A stretch of 64,000 nucleotides of DNA from Flavobacteriales bacterium (lineage in GTDB: Bacteria > Bacteroidota > Bacteroidia > Flavobacteriales_D > Crocinitomicaceae), in the NCBI GenBank assembly GCA_018883325.1, contig VEQH01000006.1:1-64000 (forward strand), in the 5' to 3' direction. The position numbers and the translations under genes were made by a program. The notes beneath the pieces were generated by a model that saw nothing but the letters and a program-made list of their open reading frames with translations, had not been told where the DNA came from and did no database searches. Of this stretch, positions 19,099 to 29,387 are shown piece after piece; the first letter of the stretch is position 1; the number at the start of each line of letters is the position of its first letter.

Positions 19099-19138
19099 CA
19101 GCTCTTTACTCTCATTCACTGAGTTTAAACTAATCAAT

Positions 19139-22100
19139 ATGGAAAAGTCAATCAGACTACTATTTACAATTATCTTAACACTATGCACTAGTTATTTTAC
19201 GTTCTCTCAAACGTGTAACGTAACTGGAGCTACGTTTGTTTGTGTAGGATCAAGTATCACACTAACAGGTTCAGATACACCAGCAGCAATTAATCCTTGG
19301 GTTTCCTCAAACACAAGTCTTGCAACAGTTTCAAACTCAGGTGTTGTCAACGGAATTAGTCCAGGAAATGTAACCTTAACATATACAACTTCAACAGGTT
19401 GTGTCGCAACACGAACGATTTCAGTCCGCCCCATCCCATTGATAACAAGTCAAAGCACTAAAACAATTTGTAGCGGTGATAATGTTTCCTTGTTTTTTAC
19501 ATCCGATCAGCCTTCTACATCTTACAGTTGGTCAGCTTTAAATAATACCAATGTTGCTGGAGAGACAACAAGTCCTACACCAAGTAATGGAATAAACAAC
19601 AATTTATCACATACATTTACTACAAATCAAACAGTTATTTATAACGTAATTCCATCCTTAAATGGTTGTGTAGGAAACAGTCAAACTATTACAATTACTG
19701 TAAGACCGAAATCTACTTTAAACGTTTCAAATTCAACAATATGTTTTGGTCAACAAGCAACAATAACATCCACTCAATCAATTAGTGGAGGAAGTTTTTT
19801 ATGGTCTAATGGAGCTACGACATCTTCAATAACAGTAAATCCAACAGTTACAACCAATTATACTTTAACCTATTCCATTGGCGGGAATTGTCCAACAACT
19901 GCAATTTCTACAGTAACGGTAAACCAAAATCCAAATTTAACTGTTTCAAATACAACAATTTGTAGAGGAAATACAGGACAAATAACTGCAATTGCATCAA
20001 CTCCAGGAGGCAATTATACTTGGTCAACTGGTGCTACAGGTAACGTTTTAACTTCATCTCCAATTTCTACTACTAATTATACCGTAACTTATAGCTATGG
20101 TCTTTGTGGTCCTGTAATAGCTACAGGTACAATTATTGTAAATAATATTGCATCAGTCAGTTTAAGTAGCACAACAATTTGTCAAGGACAATCTACAACA
20201 CTCTCACCAGCTTATTCCCATTCTAGCGGTGGAACTTATTTATGGTCGAATGGAGCCACAACTCCCACAATTACTGTTAGCCCGAACACAACGACAAGTT
20301 ATTCAGTAACATATACAATGAATGGTTGTACGACGATGGCAAATCCAGTTGTCTCCACAAATGCAACAGTTGTTGTAAAACCGATTTCAATAACTCCATT
20401 TGTGCAAGATTCAATATGTGTTGGTCAAACTTTTGTAATAAACCCTGTAGTTTCTCCTCAAGGAGGAACTTATTTATGGTCAACAAATGCAACAACAGCA
20501 GCTATATCTGTAGCACCTACAGTAACAACAAATTATACGCTAACCTATTCATTTAATGGGTGTTCCGTTTCTGCCACGAAATCAATTTTTGTTAAACCAC
20601 TCCCAGAAGTAGTTGTCAATCCAGCTTATAGTTGCCTAAATACGCCAACTGTTTTCACAGCTAGTTCAAATTTATCAAATAGTACGTTTCTTTGGTCGAC
20701 AGGTGCAACCACAAATACACTGCAAGTTAACTCATTAAATCAAGTTACATACTCCGTTGTAGCTTCAAGTAACGGTTGTAATTCGTTACCGAAAGAAGTT
20801 TACATAACTCCTTTTATCACTTTAAATTCCAATATAAACGGCGCCAATGTTTGTCCAGGCTCACCTTATCCAACTATTACAATTACACCATCTCATTCAG
20901 GAGGAACCTATATTTGGAGCACGGGTGCAACCACAAACACAGTCACCCCAACTGGACAAGGAGACTATACTGTTAGTTATTCGTTGAATGGTTGCAATAC
21001 TGCGATTAGAACCATAAGCATAACTGAAAATAACTGTGACTTTTCACAAAATAGTTGTAGTACTCCAAATTTGATGTGTTCAGAAACATCCTTTACTTAT
21101 CCCAATGCAACAAATAAACCTAACTTAGGAAGTGTTGGTTGTTTATCTTCCACGCCGAATCCAACTTGGTTCTACTTAAATATTTCTCAGGCAGGATCGG
21201 TAATGCTTAATTTATCTCAAACAGCCCTTTCTGGTCAAGGTTTAGATGTTGATTATATCGTTTGGGGTCCTTTTGCATCTCCAAGTTCAATAACAGGATG
21301 TTCAACTGGTAATTTCCCAACCGGTCCAATTGCTTCTTGTAGTTACTCTGCAAACTTTAATGAAACAGCAACAATACAAAATGCACAAGTAGGACAAACG
21401 TATGTATTATTGGTTACCAATTTTTCAAATCAAGCAGGAAATATTTCTGTTGTTGAGGTAAATAATTCTGGTGCTGGATCTGCTTCTTGCTCTTTAATTT
21501 GTGATATAACTGAATTTACTGCAGTTCCAACTGGATGTGTAAATAATCAATATAATTTATCTGGTGTACTAAGTTTTGTTAACCCTCCTTCAACAGGAAC
21601 TTTAACTGTAACAAATTCGTGTGGAGGTTCTCAAGTTTTTAATCCTCCATTTATAAGTCCATTAACTTATAATTTAACTGGTTTGAATGCGAATGGTTCA
21701 GGGTGTAATTTAACAGCTGTATTTTCGGCTTCATCGTCTTGTAATTCAACAGCTTCCTATACAGCTCCAACTGCTTGTCAAACACCATGCTCTATTCAAA
21801 GTTTGACAGCTATTCCAAGTGCCTGTTTTAATAATACTTTTTCATTAGCCGGTTCAATTTCTTTTGTTAATCCTCCAAGCACAGGAACCCTAACAGTCAC
21901 GAATTCATGCGGTGGCACACAAACGTTTAATGCTCCTTTCTCCTCTCCAATAAATTACTCATTTACAGGATTAACTGCAAACGGTGCAAATTGTAGTGTA
22001 TCTGCAACTTTTTCATCAAATTGGGCTTGTAACGCAACTACTAATTTTACTGCTCCTGCGTCATGTTTTTCTCCTTGTTCCATTCAAAGTTTGACAGCAG

Positions 22101-24250
22101 TTCCGAGTGCGTGTTCAAATAATACTTTCTCATTAGCTGGTTCTGTTACGTTTTCAAATCCGCCAAGTTCAGGAACTTTAACCGTTACGAATTCATGTGG
22201 CGGAACGCAAACCTTTAATGCCCCGTTTACTTCGCCATTAAACTATAGTTTGACAGGATTAAATGCGAATGGATCAAGTTGTACAGTTACTGCTACTTTT
22301 TCTGCAAATACGAGTTGCTCAGCATCCACAAATTTTACTGCACCTGCATCATGTGTTTTACCTTGTTCTATTCAAAGTGTAACGGCAGTTCCAAGTGCTT
22401 GTTTTAATAATACTTTCTCATTAGCTGGTTCTGTTACGTTTTCAAATCCACCAAGTTCAGGAACTTTAACCGTTACGAATTCATGTGGTGGAACGCAAAC
22501 CTTTAATGCTCCGTTTACTTCGCCATTAAACTATAATTTGACTGGATTAAATGCGAATGGCTCAAGTTGTACAGTTACTGCTACTTTTTCTGCAAACACG
22601 AGTTGCTCAGCGTCCACTAATTTTACTGCTCCTGCACCATGTATTTTACCTTGTTCCATTCAAAGTGTGACAGCAGTTCCGAGTGCTTGTTTTAATAATA
22701 CTTTCTCATTAGCTGGTTCTGTTACGTTTTCAAATCCACCAAGTTCAGGTACTTTAACAGTCACGAATTCATGTGGCGGAACGCAAACCTTTAATGCTCC
22801 GTTTACTTCGCCATTAAACTATAATTTGACTGGATTAAATGCTAATGGGTCAAGTTGTACGGTTACTGCTACTTTTTCTGCAAACACGAGTTGTACAGCG
22901 TCCTCTAATTTTACTGCACCTGCACCATGTGTTTTACCTTGTTCTATTCAAAGTGTGACAGCAGTTGCAGGGACTTGTTTAGATAATTTGTTTACTTTAT
23001 CAGGAAGTGTTTCGTTTAGTAATCCACCAGCTTCAGGTACTTTAACTGTTACAAATTCATGTGGCGGAACGCAAACCTTTAATGCTCCATTTACTTCGCC
23101 AATTAATTATTCATTTGCAGATTTAACAGCGAATGGTTCAAGCTGCACAGTTTCAGCAACTTTCTCAGCGGCATCAAATTGTACGGCAAGTACGAGTTAT
23201 ACGGCTCCTGTTGCTTGTGGAATAAGTTCATGTGTTATGCAAAGTATAAATGCTGTACCAGGAACTTGTTCTAGTAACCTTTACAGCCTTGATGGAACTT
23301 TGATTTTTAGTAATCCACCATCAACGGGAACTTTAACAATTACAGCATGTGGAACTTCTATAACTTTAAATCCACCATTTAATTCTCCTTTGAGTTTTAG
23401 TGTTCCAAACCTAAATGCAAACGGAAATAGTTGTTCAATTACTGCGTCTTTTTCAGCTTTAGGATGTCAGGCTAGTTCTAGTTTTAGTGCTCCTGTGCCT
23501 TGTGATTGTAGTTTAAATACAATCGCTATTTCAGGAACAACACAAGCCTGTATTGGACAAAACTCTACCTTGACAGCAACTGTAGGTTTAGAAGGTGGAA
23601 ATTTCATTTGGTTTCCTGGAGGAGAAACGACTCAAACGATTACTATTTCTCCAACTGAAATCACAACCTACGAGGTGTACTACTCAATTTCTGTTTGCCC
23701 ACAAATTGGAGAGGCTTGGGATGTATATGTGACCGAACCAACAATGCCTTATTTTGATCAAGTTCCAGCAATTTGTGTAAGTGAACCATTGAATTTACCT
23801 CCAAACAACTCACTAAATTCCATTCTTGGCACTTGGTCTCCTTCTGCTAATAACCAAGAAACTACAACTTATACATTTACACCTAATCAAGGGATTTGCG
23901 CCAATACGACAACAATGACCATTGACGTTAATTCTGGTCCAACATTTACTTTGCCATCCGATCAATCGATTTGTGTTGGTGATAATTTTGCTACTATTTC
24001 ATTTGAAGATATTCCGAGTGGAACGGTTTTCACATGGACAAATGATAATCCAGCAATCGGTTTAGCAAGTTCAGGAACAGGCAACATCGCTAGTTTTGAA
24101 GGACTAAACACAACATCAACTAACCAAACAGCAAACATTTCAGTGATAGCCTCCTTAAATGGTTGTTCAACACCTGCTCAATCCTTTAATTTAACCGTAA
24201 AACCACGACCAAATGCAAGCGCATCTATTTCTAATCAAGATAATTGCTGA
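19139..24250 (+). CDS. Giant T9SS surface adhesin, N-terminal part ending at an in-frame TGA
   Basis: 1703 residues up to a TGA at 24248-24250 (codon 1704); the same frame then stays open to 27322, giving 2727 codons. A signal peptide (MEKSIRLLFTIILTLCTSYF, then TFSQ) is followed by Ig/PKD-like modules repeating TTICxGQ...GGTYLWSxGATT...YTVTYS, typical of SprB-like proteins. At about 780-1457 come seven ~96-residue Cys-rich repeats (listed separately), then more PKD-like domains. The stop replaces the variable residue between Cys and Gly of a recurring C-x-G motif (NC*GTTS), so it looks like a single-base nonsense change (for example TCA or CGA to TGA) or a read error. Without readthrough, this half lacks any sorting domain and would not be anchored. 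Confidence 0.85.
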   Translation: MEKSIRLLFTIILTLCTSYFTFSQTCNVTGATFVCVGSSITLTGSDTPAAINPWVSSNTSLATVSNSGVVNGISPGNVTLTYTTSTGCVATRTISVRPIPLITSQSTKTICSGDNVSLFFTSDQPSTSYSWSALNNTNVAGETTSPTPSNGINNNLSHTFTTNQTVIYNVIPSLNGCVGNSQTITITVRPKSTLNVSNSTICFGQQATITSTQSISGGSFLWSNGATTSSITVNPTVTTNYTLTYSIGGNCPTTAISTVTVNQNPNLTVSNTTICRGNTGQITAIASTPGGNYTWSTGATGNVLTSSPISTTNYTVTYSYGLCGPVIATGTIIVNNIASVSLSSTTICQGQSTTLSPAYSHSSGGTYLWSNGATTPTITVSPNTTTSYSVTYTMNGCTTMANPVVSTNATVVVKPISITPFVQDSICVGQTFVINPVVSPQGGTYLWSTNATTAAISVAPTVTTNYTLTYSFNGCSVSATKSIFVKPLPEVVVNPAYSCLNTPTVFTASSNLSNSTFLWSTGATTNTLQVNSLNQVTYSVVASSNGCNSLPKEVYITPFITLNSNINGANVCPGSPYPTITITPSHSGGTYIWSTGATTNTVTPTGQGDYTVSYSLNGCNTAIRTISITENNCDFSQNSCSTPNLMCSETSFTYPNATNKPNLGSVGCLSSTPNPTWFYLNISQAGSVMLNLSQTALSGQGLDVDYIVWGPFASPSSITGCSTGNFPTGPIASCSYSANFNETATIQNAQVGQTYVLLVTNFSNQAGNISVVEVNNSGAGSASCSLICDITEFTAVPTGCVNNQYNLSGVLSFVNPPSTGTLTVTNSCGGSQVFNPPFISPLTYNLTGLNANGSGCNLTAVFSASSSCNSTASYTAPTACQTPCSIQSLTAIPSACFNNTFSLAGSISFVNPPSTGTLTVTNSCGGTQTFNAPFSSPINYSFTGLTANGANCSVSATFSSNWACNATTNFTAPASCFSPCSIQSLTAVPSACSNNTFSLAGSVTFSNPPSSGTLTVTNSCGGTQTFNAPFTSPLNYSLTGLNANGSSCTVTATFSANTSCSASTNFTAPASCVLPCSIQSVTAVPSACFNNTFSLAGSVTFSNPPSSGTLTVTNSCGGTQTFNAPFTSPLNYNLTGLNANGSSCTVTATFSANTSCSASTNFTAPAPCILPCSIQSVTAVPSACFNNTFSLAGSVTFSNPPSSGTLTVTNSCGGTQTFNAPFTSPLNYNLTGLNANGSSCTVTATFSANTSCTASSNFTAPAPCVLPCSIQSVTAVAGTCLDNLFTLSGSVSFSNPPASGTLTVTNSCGGTQTFNAPFTSPINYSFADLTANGSSCTVSATFSAASNCTASTSYTAPVACGISSCVMQSINAVPGTCSSNLYSLDGTLIFSNPPSTGTLTITACGTSITLNPPFNSPLSFSVPNLNANGNSCSITASFSALGCQASSSFSAPVPCDCSLNTIAISGTTQACIGQNSTLTATVGLEGGNFIWFPGGETTQTITISPTEITTYEVYYSISVCPQIGEAWDVYVTEPTMPYFDQVPAICVSEPLNLPPNNSLNSILGTWSPSANNQETTTYTFTPNQGICANTTTMTIDVNSGPTFTLPSDQSICVGDNFATISFEDIPSGTVFTWTNDNPAIGLASSGTGNIASFEGLNTTSTNQTANISVIASLNGCSTPAQSFNLTVKPRPNASASISNQDNC
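21487..23510 (+). repeat. Seven tandem ~288-bp coding repeats in the adhesin gene
   Basis: Units starting with C(S)IQSxTAVPSAC recur. Three consecutive starts at 22073, 22361 and 22649 and the next at 22937 are spaced exactly 288 bp (96 residues). Units 3-5 are nearly identical in DNA; the outer units have diverged. Each unit holds about seven Cys and a NSCGGTQTFNAPF core. Near-identity in the middle points to recent unequal recombination, and the copy number may vary between cells or be collapsed in assemblies. Confidence 0.9.
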
Positions 24251-27200
24251 GGAACTACATCAACGGAAATTAATTTCACAAGCGATTTAAGCGGAACTAC
24301 CTACAATTGGTTAAATAACAATCCAATTATTGGTTTAGGAACTTCAGGTTCTGGAACAATCTCAGCTTTTACGGTTGTTAATTCAACATCAGTTGACCAA
24401 TCAGCGACATTAACAGTGACACCAGAATTCAATGGTTGTGCTGGAAATCCAATTATTACAACTATTTTAGTGCATCCTTGTTTGACAGTAACAAATAGTT
24501 CAATTGCTCCAATTTGTAATGGAGAAACAACACAGCCAATTCAACTAACAAGTTCAGTTGCGGGAGTTACTTTCGATTGGACGAATTCCAATACAAGCGT
24601 TGGTTTACCAGCTTCTGGAAATGGCGTAATTCCCTCATTCACAGGAGTCAATACTAGTCAAACACCAAATATGGCAAACATTTCGGTTATACCAAGTTTA
24701 GGAACTTGTTCGGGTGACGCTGTTTTACTTTCATTGGTTGTAAATCCAACTCCTTCAGTGGCTGTAAATTCAATAACAATTTGTGAGGGGCAAAGTGGAA
24801 CATTAACAGCAAATCCTTCGATTTTAGGGGGAACTTATTTATGGTCACCAGGTGGACAGACAAGTTTTTCCATCAATGTTAATCCAACATCAAACTCAAC
24901 TTATGATGTTGTTTATAGATTAAATGATTGTTCAAGTAATACGGCAAGTGCACAAGTTGACGTAATACCAGCCATTGCATTTACAATTTCTGCAAGTGGT
25001 TCAACAACTATTAATCAAGGTGAAACGGTTACTTTAACTTCGTCTTACTCAAATGCAACTGCTTATCAGTGGCTTTACAATGGACAAGTAATTCCTGGTG
25101 CAACTAGTTTAAGCTATACAGCCAATACAACAGGAAATTATTCCTTACAAATTACGGTTGGTGTCTGTCCTTCTGTTTCAAATGCAATTCAAATTACTGT
25201 TCAAAACGAAACGGATACAGACGGCGACGGAGTTCCAGATAATGGAGAAGTTTTAAATGGAACTGATCCGTCAGAACCTTGTGATTTTGTTTTGTCAAAC
25301 CAAACCATGCCGCCAACAACAGTATGGAATCAATTGGATTGTGACAGTGATGGACTTGGAAACGGTACAGAAGTCACGGGTGGAACTGATCCTCAAAATC
25401 CAGACACTGATGGCGATGGCGTAACAGATGGAGTTGAAATAACAAACAATACTAATCCATTAGAACCATGCGACTTTGTTTTAGCCAGTCAAACATTAAC
25501 TCCAAGCAATGAGTGGAATCTTTTAGATTGTGATGTTGATGGTGTAACAAACGAAACGGAAGTTGTAAACGGTACAAATCCTTTGAATGAAGATACTGAT
25601 GGTGACGGTGTAAGTGATGGTGTTGAGTTAAATGATATTACAGATGCAAACGACCCGTGTGAATTTGTGTTAGCGAATCAAACATTGACGCCAAGTGCTA
25701 CCTGGTTAAGCTTAGACTGTGACGGAGATGGTTTAACAAATGGAGAAGAAGGTGATTTAGGAACAGATCCATTAGATCCAGATACCGATGGAGATACCTT
25801 CCCAGATGGCGAAGAAGTGGATGCAGGAACAGATCCTTTAGATCCAAATGACTTCCCTCAGGATGCAGATGGCGATGGCGTAACAGATGCCACAGAACTA
25901 ATCGACGGAACAAATCCAACTGATCAATGTGATTTTGTACTTGCAAGCCAAGTTCTACCACCAAGTCAAGTTTGGAATACGACAGATTGCGATGTGGATG
26001 GTGTTTTAAACCAAGAAGAAATCCTCATTGGAACCAATCCATTAAATCCAGATACGGATTCAGATGGAGTAATTGATGGTACTGAAATCGTTGACAATAC
26101 TAGTCCATTAGACCCATGTGATTTAATCGTAGCATCTCAAACGATTCTTCCAGCAACAAATTGGAATCAGTTGGATTGTGACTCTGATGGCTTAACGAAC
26201 GAAGGAGAAATCACAGCAAATACAGATCCATTCAATCCAGATTCTGATGGTGATGGGGTGATTGATGGAACCGAGGTAAGTGATGCGACAAATCCTTTAG
26301 GAAATTGTTCTTTTGTTACAGCGAATCAAACACTTACTCCTTCAACTGTTTGGGTAAATTTAGATTGTGACTTTGATGGTTTACCAAATGGAGAAGAGGT
26401 TCTCATCGGAACCAATCCATTAAATCCAGATACGGATGGCGATGGAGTAAAAGACAGCCAGGAAGTTACAGACAATACATCGCCGATTAATCCTTGTTCA
26501 TTTATTTTAAGTTCACAAACTCTAGTTCCAACTACTTCTTGGAGTCAACAAGATTGTGATGCAGACGGTTTAACAAACCAAGAAGAAGTCAATCAAGGAA
26601 CTAATCCAACGAATGAAGATACAGATGGAGATGGCGTCATTGATGGAACTGAAATTACAGATGTAACCAATCCATTGGAAGCTTGTAGTTTTGTGCTTTC
26701 AAGTCAAACCGTCACCCCAAGTTTAGTTTGGAATCAACAAGATTGTGATGAAGACGGTTTAACTAACGAAGAAGAATTGAATGTTGGAACCAATCCAACA
26801 AATGCCGATACAGATGGCGATGGCGTCATTGACGGAACAGAAATTACAGATGTAACGAATCCATTGGAAGCGTGTAGTTTTGTGCTTGCAAGTCAAACAG
26901 TAACAACAAGTATAGCTTGGAATACGCTCGATTGTGACGAAGACGGCTTGACCAATGAAGAAGAAATTACAGGCGGTAGTAACCCACTCAATGGCTGTGA
27001 CCCAAATAATACAGGTACAAATTGTCAAGACACGGTTTTACTTCAAATTCCTGAAATATTTACACCAAACAATGATGGAATCAACGAAACATTTGAAATT
27101 CCAGGAATTGAAAATTATCCAACTAATAAGATTCAAATTTTCAATCGTTGGGGAAGTGAAGTTTTCAGTATTTCTCCTTATCAAAATGAATGGAACGGAA

Positions 27201-27322
27201 GTACGACTAGCAATTTAGTAATTGGTGAAGGTGAACTACCAACAGGAACTTATTACTACATTCTCGATTTGAACGGTGATGGTTCAACGATTTACAAAGG
27301 TTATGTTTATTTGAAACGATAA
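24251..27322 (+). pseudogene. C-terminal part of the giant adhesin (TSP3-like repeats, T9SS type B domain)
   Basis: In-frame continuation after the TGA; the first 55 codons (GTTSTEINFTSDLSGTTYNW and on) show no break, so only the stop separates the halves. The next candidate start is a GTG at 24416, without a signal peptide. It holds PKD-like domains to ~25200, then nine calcium-binding thrombospondin-3-like units. It ends with the gliding-motility-type C-terminal domain (IFTPNNDGINETF, FNRWGSEVF, then YKGYVYLKR), a T9SS type B signal. Its PorP/SprF partner follows directly. Without readthrough this part would be unexported; with readthrough the full 2727-codon adhesin is complete. Confidence 0.75.
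25276..26990 (+). repeat. Nine thrombospondin-3-like units with a conserved Cys-bracketed spacer
   Basis: Each unit has the pattern CxFVLxSQTLxPSxxWNxxDCDxDGLTNxEE...TNPLNxDTDGDGVxDGTE, about 60 residues. DxDxDG loops bind calcium. The ~20-residue spacer between two Cys (FVLASQ...W...DC) recurs in all nine, suggesting a disulfide-closed loop between rigid calcium rods. Unit 3 has a DTFPDGEE/DPNDFPQDADGDG insertion. DNA identity is lower than in the 288-bp repeats. Confidence 0.85.
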
Positions 27323-27334
27323 AAGAAATTGAAG

Positions 27335-28243
27335 ATGAAAAAGATAGTTTTAGTTGCTTTTATTAGTTCGTTATTCTTCCTTGAGTTGAATGCGCAACAA
27401 CAAGCTCATTTGACACAGTATTTTGACAATTACCTTTACGCAAATCCAGCTTATGCAGGCAGTTCAGGTATGATGAATGTTTCAGGAATTCACCGAGAGC
27501 AATGGGTTGGTTTTGAAGGTGCACCAAGAACGTCGATACTAGGATTTAATATGCCATTAAAATACGAATCTGTTGGAGTTGGTGCCAATGTAATCCGCGA
27601 TGAAATTGGACCTACGAGCAACACCCAATTGCAACTAAGTGCTTCCTATCGCTTGAAGTTTGACGAGAAAAACTCTTTGTCTTTTGGCTTGAATGCTGGA
27701 TTTGGATTATTAAGTTCGCTTACTTCCGCATTGAATTCTACAGTTGAAAATGACCCTTCCAAGCTAACGAATCAACAAAATAGATTTATGCCGAATTTAG
27801 GTGCAGGTTTATTGTTTAAACGAGAGCGATTGTTTGTGGGAATTAGTGCTCCAAAACTGTTTCAAAACTCATTAGATGGCTCGGAAAACAATCTTGAGAA
27901 ACGTCATTTCTTCACGCAGATTGGTGGTGTGATTAATTTAGATGAAACTTGGAAATTAAGACCAAGCACTCAATTGATTTTTATTGCAGGTGCGCCAATC
28001 AACTTGGATATTTCGCTAGCAACGATTTATCAAGAGCGATTTATATTTGGAGCAATGTATCGTTTACAATCGGCTTTTGGCGTGTTTGTACAATATCAAA
28101 TCAACGATAAATTCAGAGTGAGTCTAGCTTCGGATTTTTCAACGCAAGCAATAAGAAGCTACAATTATGGTACGTATGAAATAGGTTTAGCTTATGATTT
28201 ATCCTTGAAATTCCATAAAGGACAGACATTTAGGTATTTTTAG
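27335..28243 (+). CDS. PorP/SprF-family type IX secretion outer-membrane protein
   Basis: 302 residues from ATG 27335 (a TTG six bases upstream would add two residues; the ATG starts the signal peptide MKKIVLVAFISSLFFLELNA directly). Typical PorP/SprF features are LTQYFDNYLYANPAYAGSSG near the mature N-terminus, HREQWVGFEGAPRTS, and a barrel ending in LSLKFHKGQTFRYF. Such proteins work with T9SS to retain or export type B-domain adhesins such as SprB. It begins 12 bp after the adhesin stop, so they are almost certainly one operon and a functional pair. Confidence 0.92.
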   Translation: MKKIVLVAFISSLFFLELNAQQQAHLTQYFDNYLYANPAYAGSSGMMNVSGIHREQWVGFEGAPRTSILGFNMPLKYESVGVGANVIRDEIGPTSNTQLQLSASYRLKFDEKNSLSFGLNAGFGLLSSLTSALNSTVENDPSKLTNQQNRFMPNLGAGLLFKRERLFVGISAPKLFQNSLDGSENNLEKRHFFTQIGGVINLDETWKLRPSTQLIFIAGAPINLDISLATIYQERFIFGAMYRLQSAFGVFVQYQINDKFRVSLASDFSTQAIRSYNYGTYEIGLAYDLSLKFHKGQTFRYF

Positions 28244-28262
28244 GTTTTACTGATTGAGTAGT

Positions 28263-28529
28263 AACCTGAGTTCGATAGTAAAATTGAAATTCAGATTAAT
28301 ATAAAAATCTGTTAGACAAGGCGTTTTCTTGAAGATTTAGCGGGCTAAATTGAGAGGAAACAACGCGGAATAACAGATTTTTATGTAAAGCGATAAAGTA
28401 TTCCGCTGATAAACAACGATTTACTTCACAATACTTTTTCGATTTATCCCGATAAATCATTAAAAGCATTTTTCGTAACTCATTGTTTCTGAGCGGTCTG
28501 AATCCAATTTTAATAATCGAACTTAGGTT
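28263..28529. repeat. Foldback/MITE-like dispersed repeat, copy 2 (267 bp)
   Basis: Matches copy 1 (4861-5171) along its length except for two segments found only in copy 1. It begins AACCTGAGTTCGATAG and ends TCGAACTTAGGTT. It is flanked by AGTAGT on the left (28257-28262) and again on the right (28530-28535, AGTAGTGTTG), consistent with a short target-site duplication. Internally, the ATAAAAATCTGTTA/GCGTTTTC arm pairs with GAAACAACGC/TAACAGATTTTTAT. It lies between the PorP/SprF gene and a converging minus-strand gene. Confidence 0.85.
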
Positions 28530-28585
28530 AGTAGTGTTGTATTAAATGGTAAGGAATTACCAACGCTTTTTTTAACACTAGCTTT

Positions 28586-29218
28586 TTAGTAACCAAGTTG
28601 TTCCAAGGTTTTTAACACTTCGCTTTCGGTTTTATATTTGGCACTTTTAAATTCACCGTCATCTTTTTTACCATCCAACTCATAAAATAGATCTTTGAAT
28701 TTACTTATCTCGATTAATTTATCAGGTGGATTACTAATTTTAAAATTATCATAAAAACGGGTAAAAAACAACTTCCCTTCATAATCAATCAAATCTCCCT
28801 CTCCTGTTTCTTGACTAAATAAGATTGCTAATTCTTTGTTTTCATCTTTGTCACAATTGATAAAGAAAATTCTTTCAATATTTATTTTATTATCACTAAC
28901 ATCTAAATTATTATCAATTAAAATTCTCTTAAAAATATTAGGTCTTGTTTCGACAAAAACATAACCAACTAAATATTTATCAGGAAATTTAATGTCGTCA
29001 TTATAACTTAGAAAGAAGCAAATTAATAATGGTGTCTTATTGTCCCAATATTTTGTTTCTAAGACAGGTTCGTTTAATTCAAGTACTCTATTTTCAATTG
29101 TCGGAATATTTCTTTTTACAAATTCTGTGGTGCTCTCATAATTATTTTTTTTAAATTCTTGTGCATTTATAGATAGCGGAAAGAGTAAGACAATTAGTGT
29201 GATTTTGATATATTTCAT
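28586..29218 (-). CDS. Secreted protein of unknown function
   Basis: 210 residues with a signal peptide (MKYIKITLIVLLFPLSINAQ). The mature part is charged and mixed alpha/beta with no recognised domain; it contains INCDKDENKELAILFSQETGEGDL and ends TLEQLGY. The DKDENKELAIL segment resembles the DxDxDG-type repeats of VCBS/integrin-like proteins, but only one is present. No sorting domain or lipobox is seen, so it is probably periplasmic. No clear neighbours: it stands between the repeat element and a short membrane-protein gene. Confidence 0.7.
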   Translation of the reverse strand: MKYIKITLIVLLFPLSINAQEFKKNNYESTTEFVKRNIPTIENRVLELNEPVLETKYWDNKTPLLICFFLSYNDDIKFPDKYLVGYVFVETRPNIFKRILIDNNLDVSDNKINIERIFFINCDKDENKELAILFSQETGEGDLIDYEGKLFFTRFYDNFKISNPPDKLIEISKFKDLFYELDGKKDDGEFKSAKYKTESEVLKTLEQLGY

Positions 29219-29338
29219 TACAATGTAATTTAATTTTTTCTTTTAATCTTTCTGCTAACCAATGTGTTAAGTTTATTCTGTCAAAAACAACTGAACGAAT
29301 TTTATCGTTGTTTTGTAAAAACCTTTTGACTTAAAACA

Positions 29339-29372
29339 AAAAAGGCGTCCAATAATTTTGAACGCCCTTTTA
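29339..29372 (-). terminator. Intrinsic terminator downstream of the 29.4-kb membrane gene
   Basis: Hairpin AAAGGCGTCC...GAACGCCCTTTT with a short loop and T-rich sequence on the minus strand side, just past the stop at 29388. Confidence 0.65.
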
Positions 29373-29387
29373 ATATTTTAATTGAAA

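Noticed and set aside
24248-24250. TGA in the adhesin as a selenocysteine codon
   Set aside because: The position is a variable residue in a structural C-x-G motif, no SECIS-like hairpin was apparent directly after it, and nothing about the protein suggests redox use.
25698-25964. Minus-strand 88-residue frame over the TSP3 repeats
   Set aside because: It is a low-complexity mirror of the repetitive Asp/Gly codons (His/Leu-rich) with no sign of its own.
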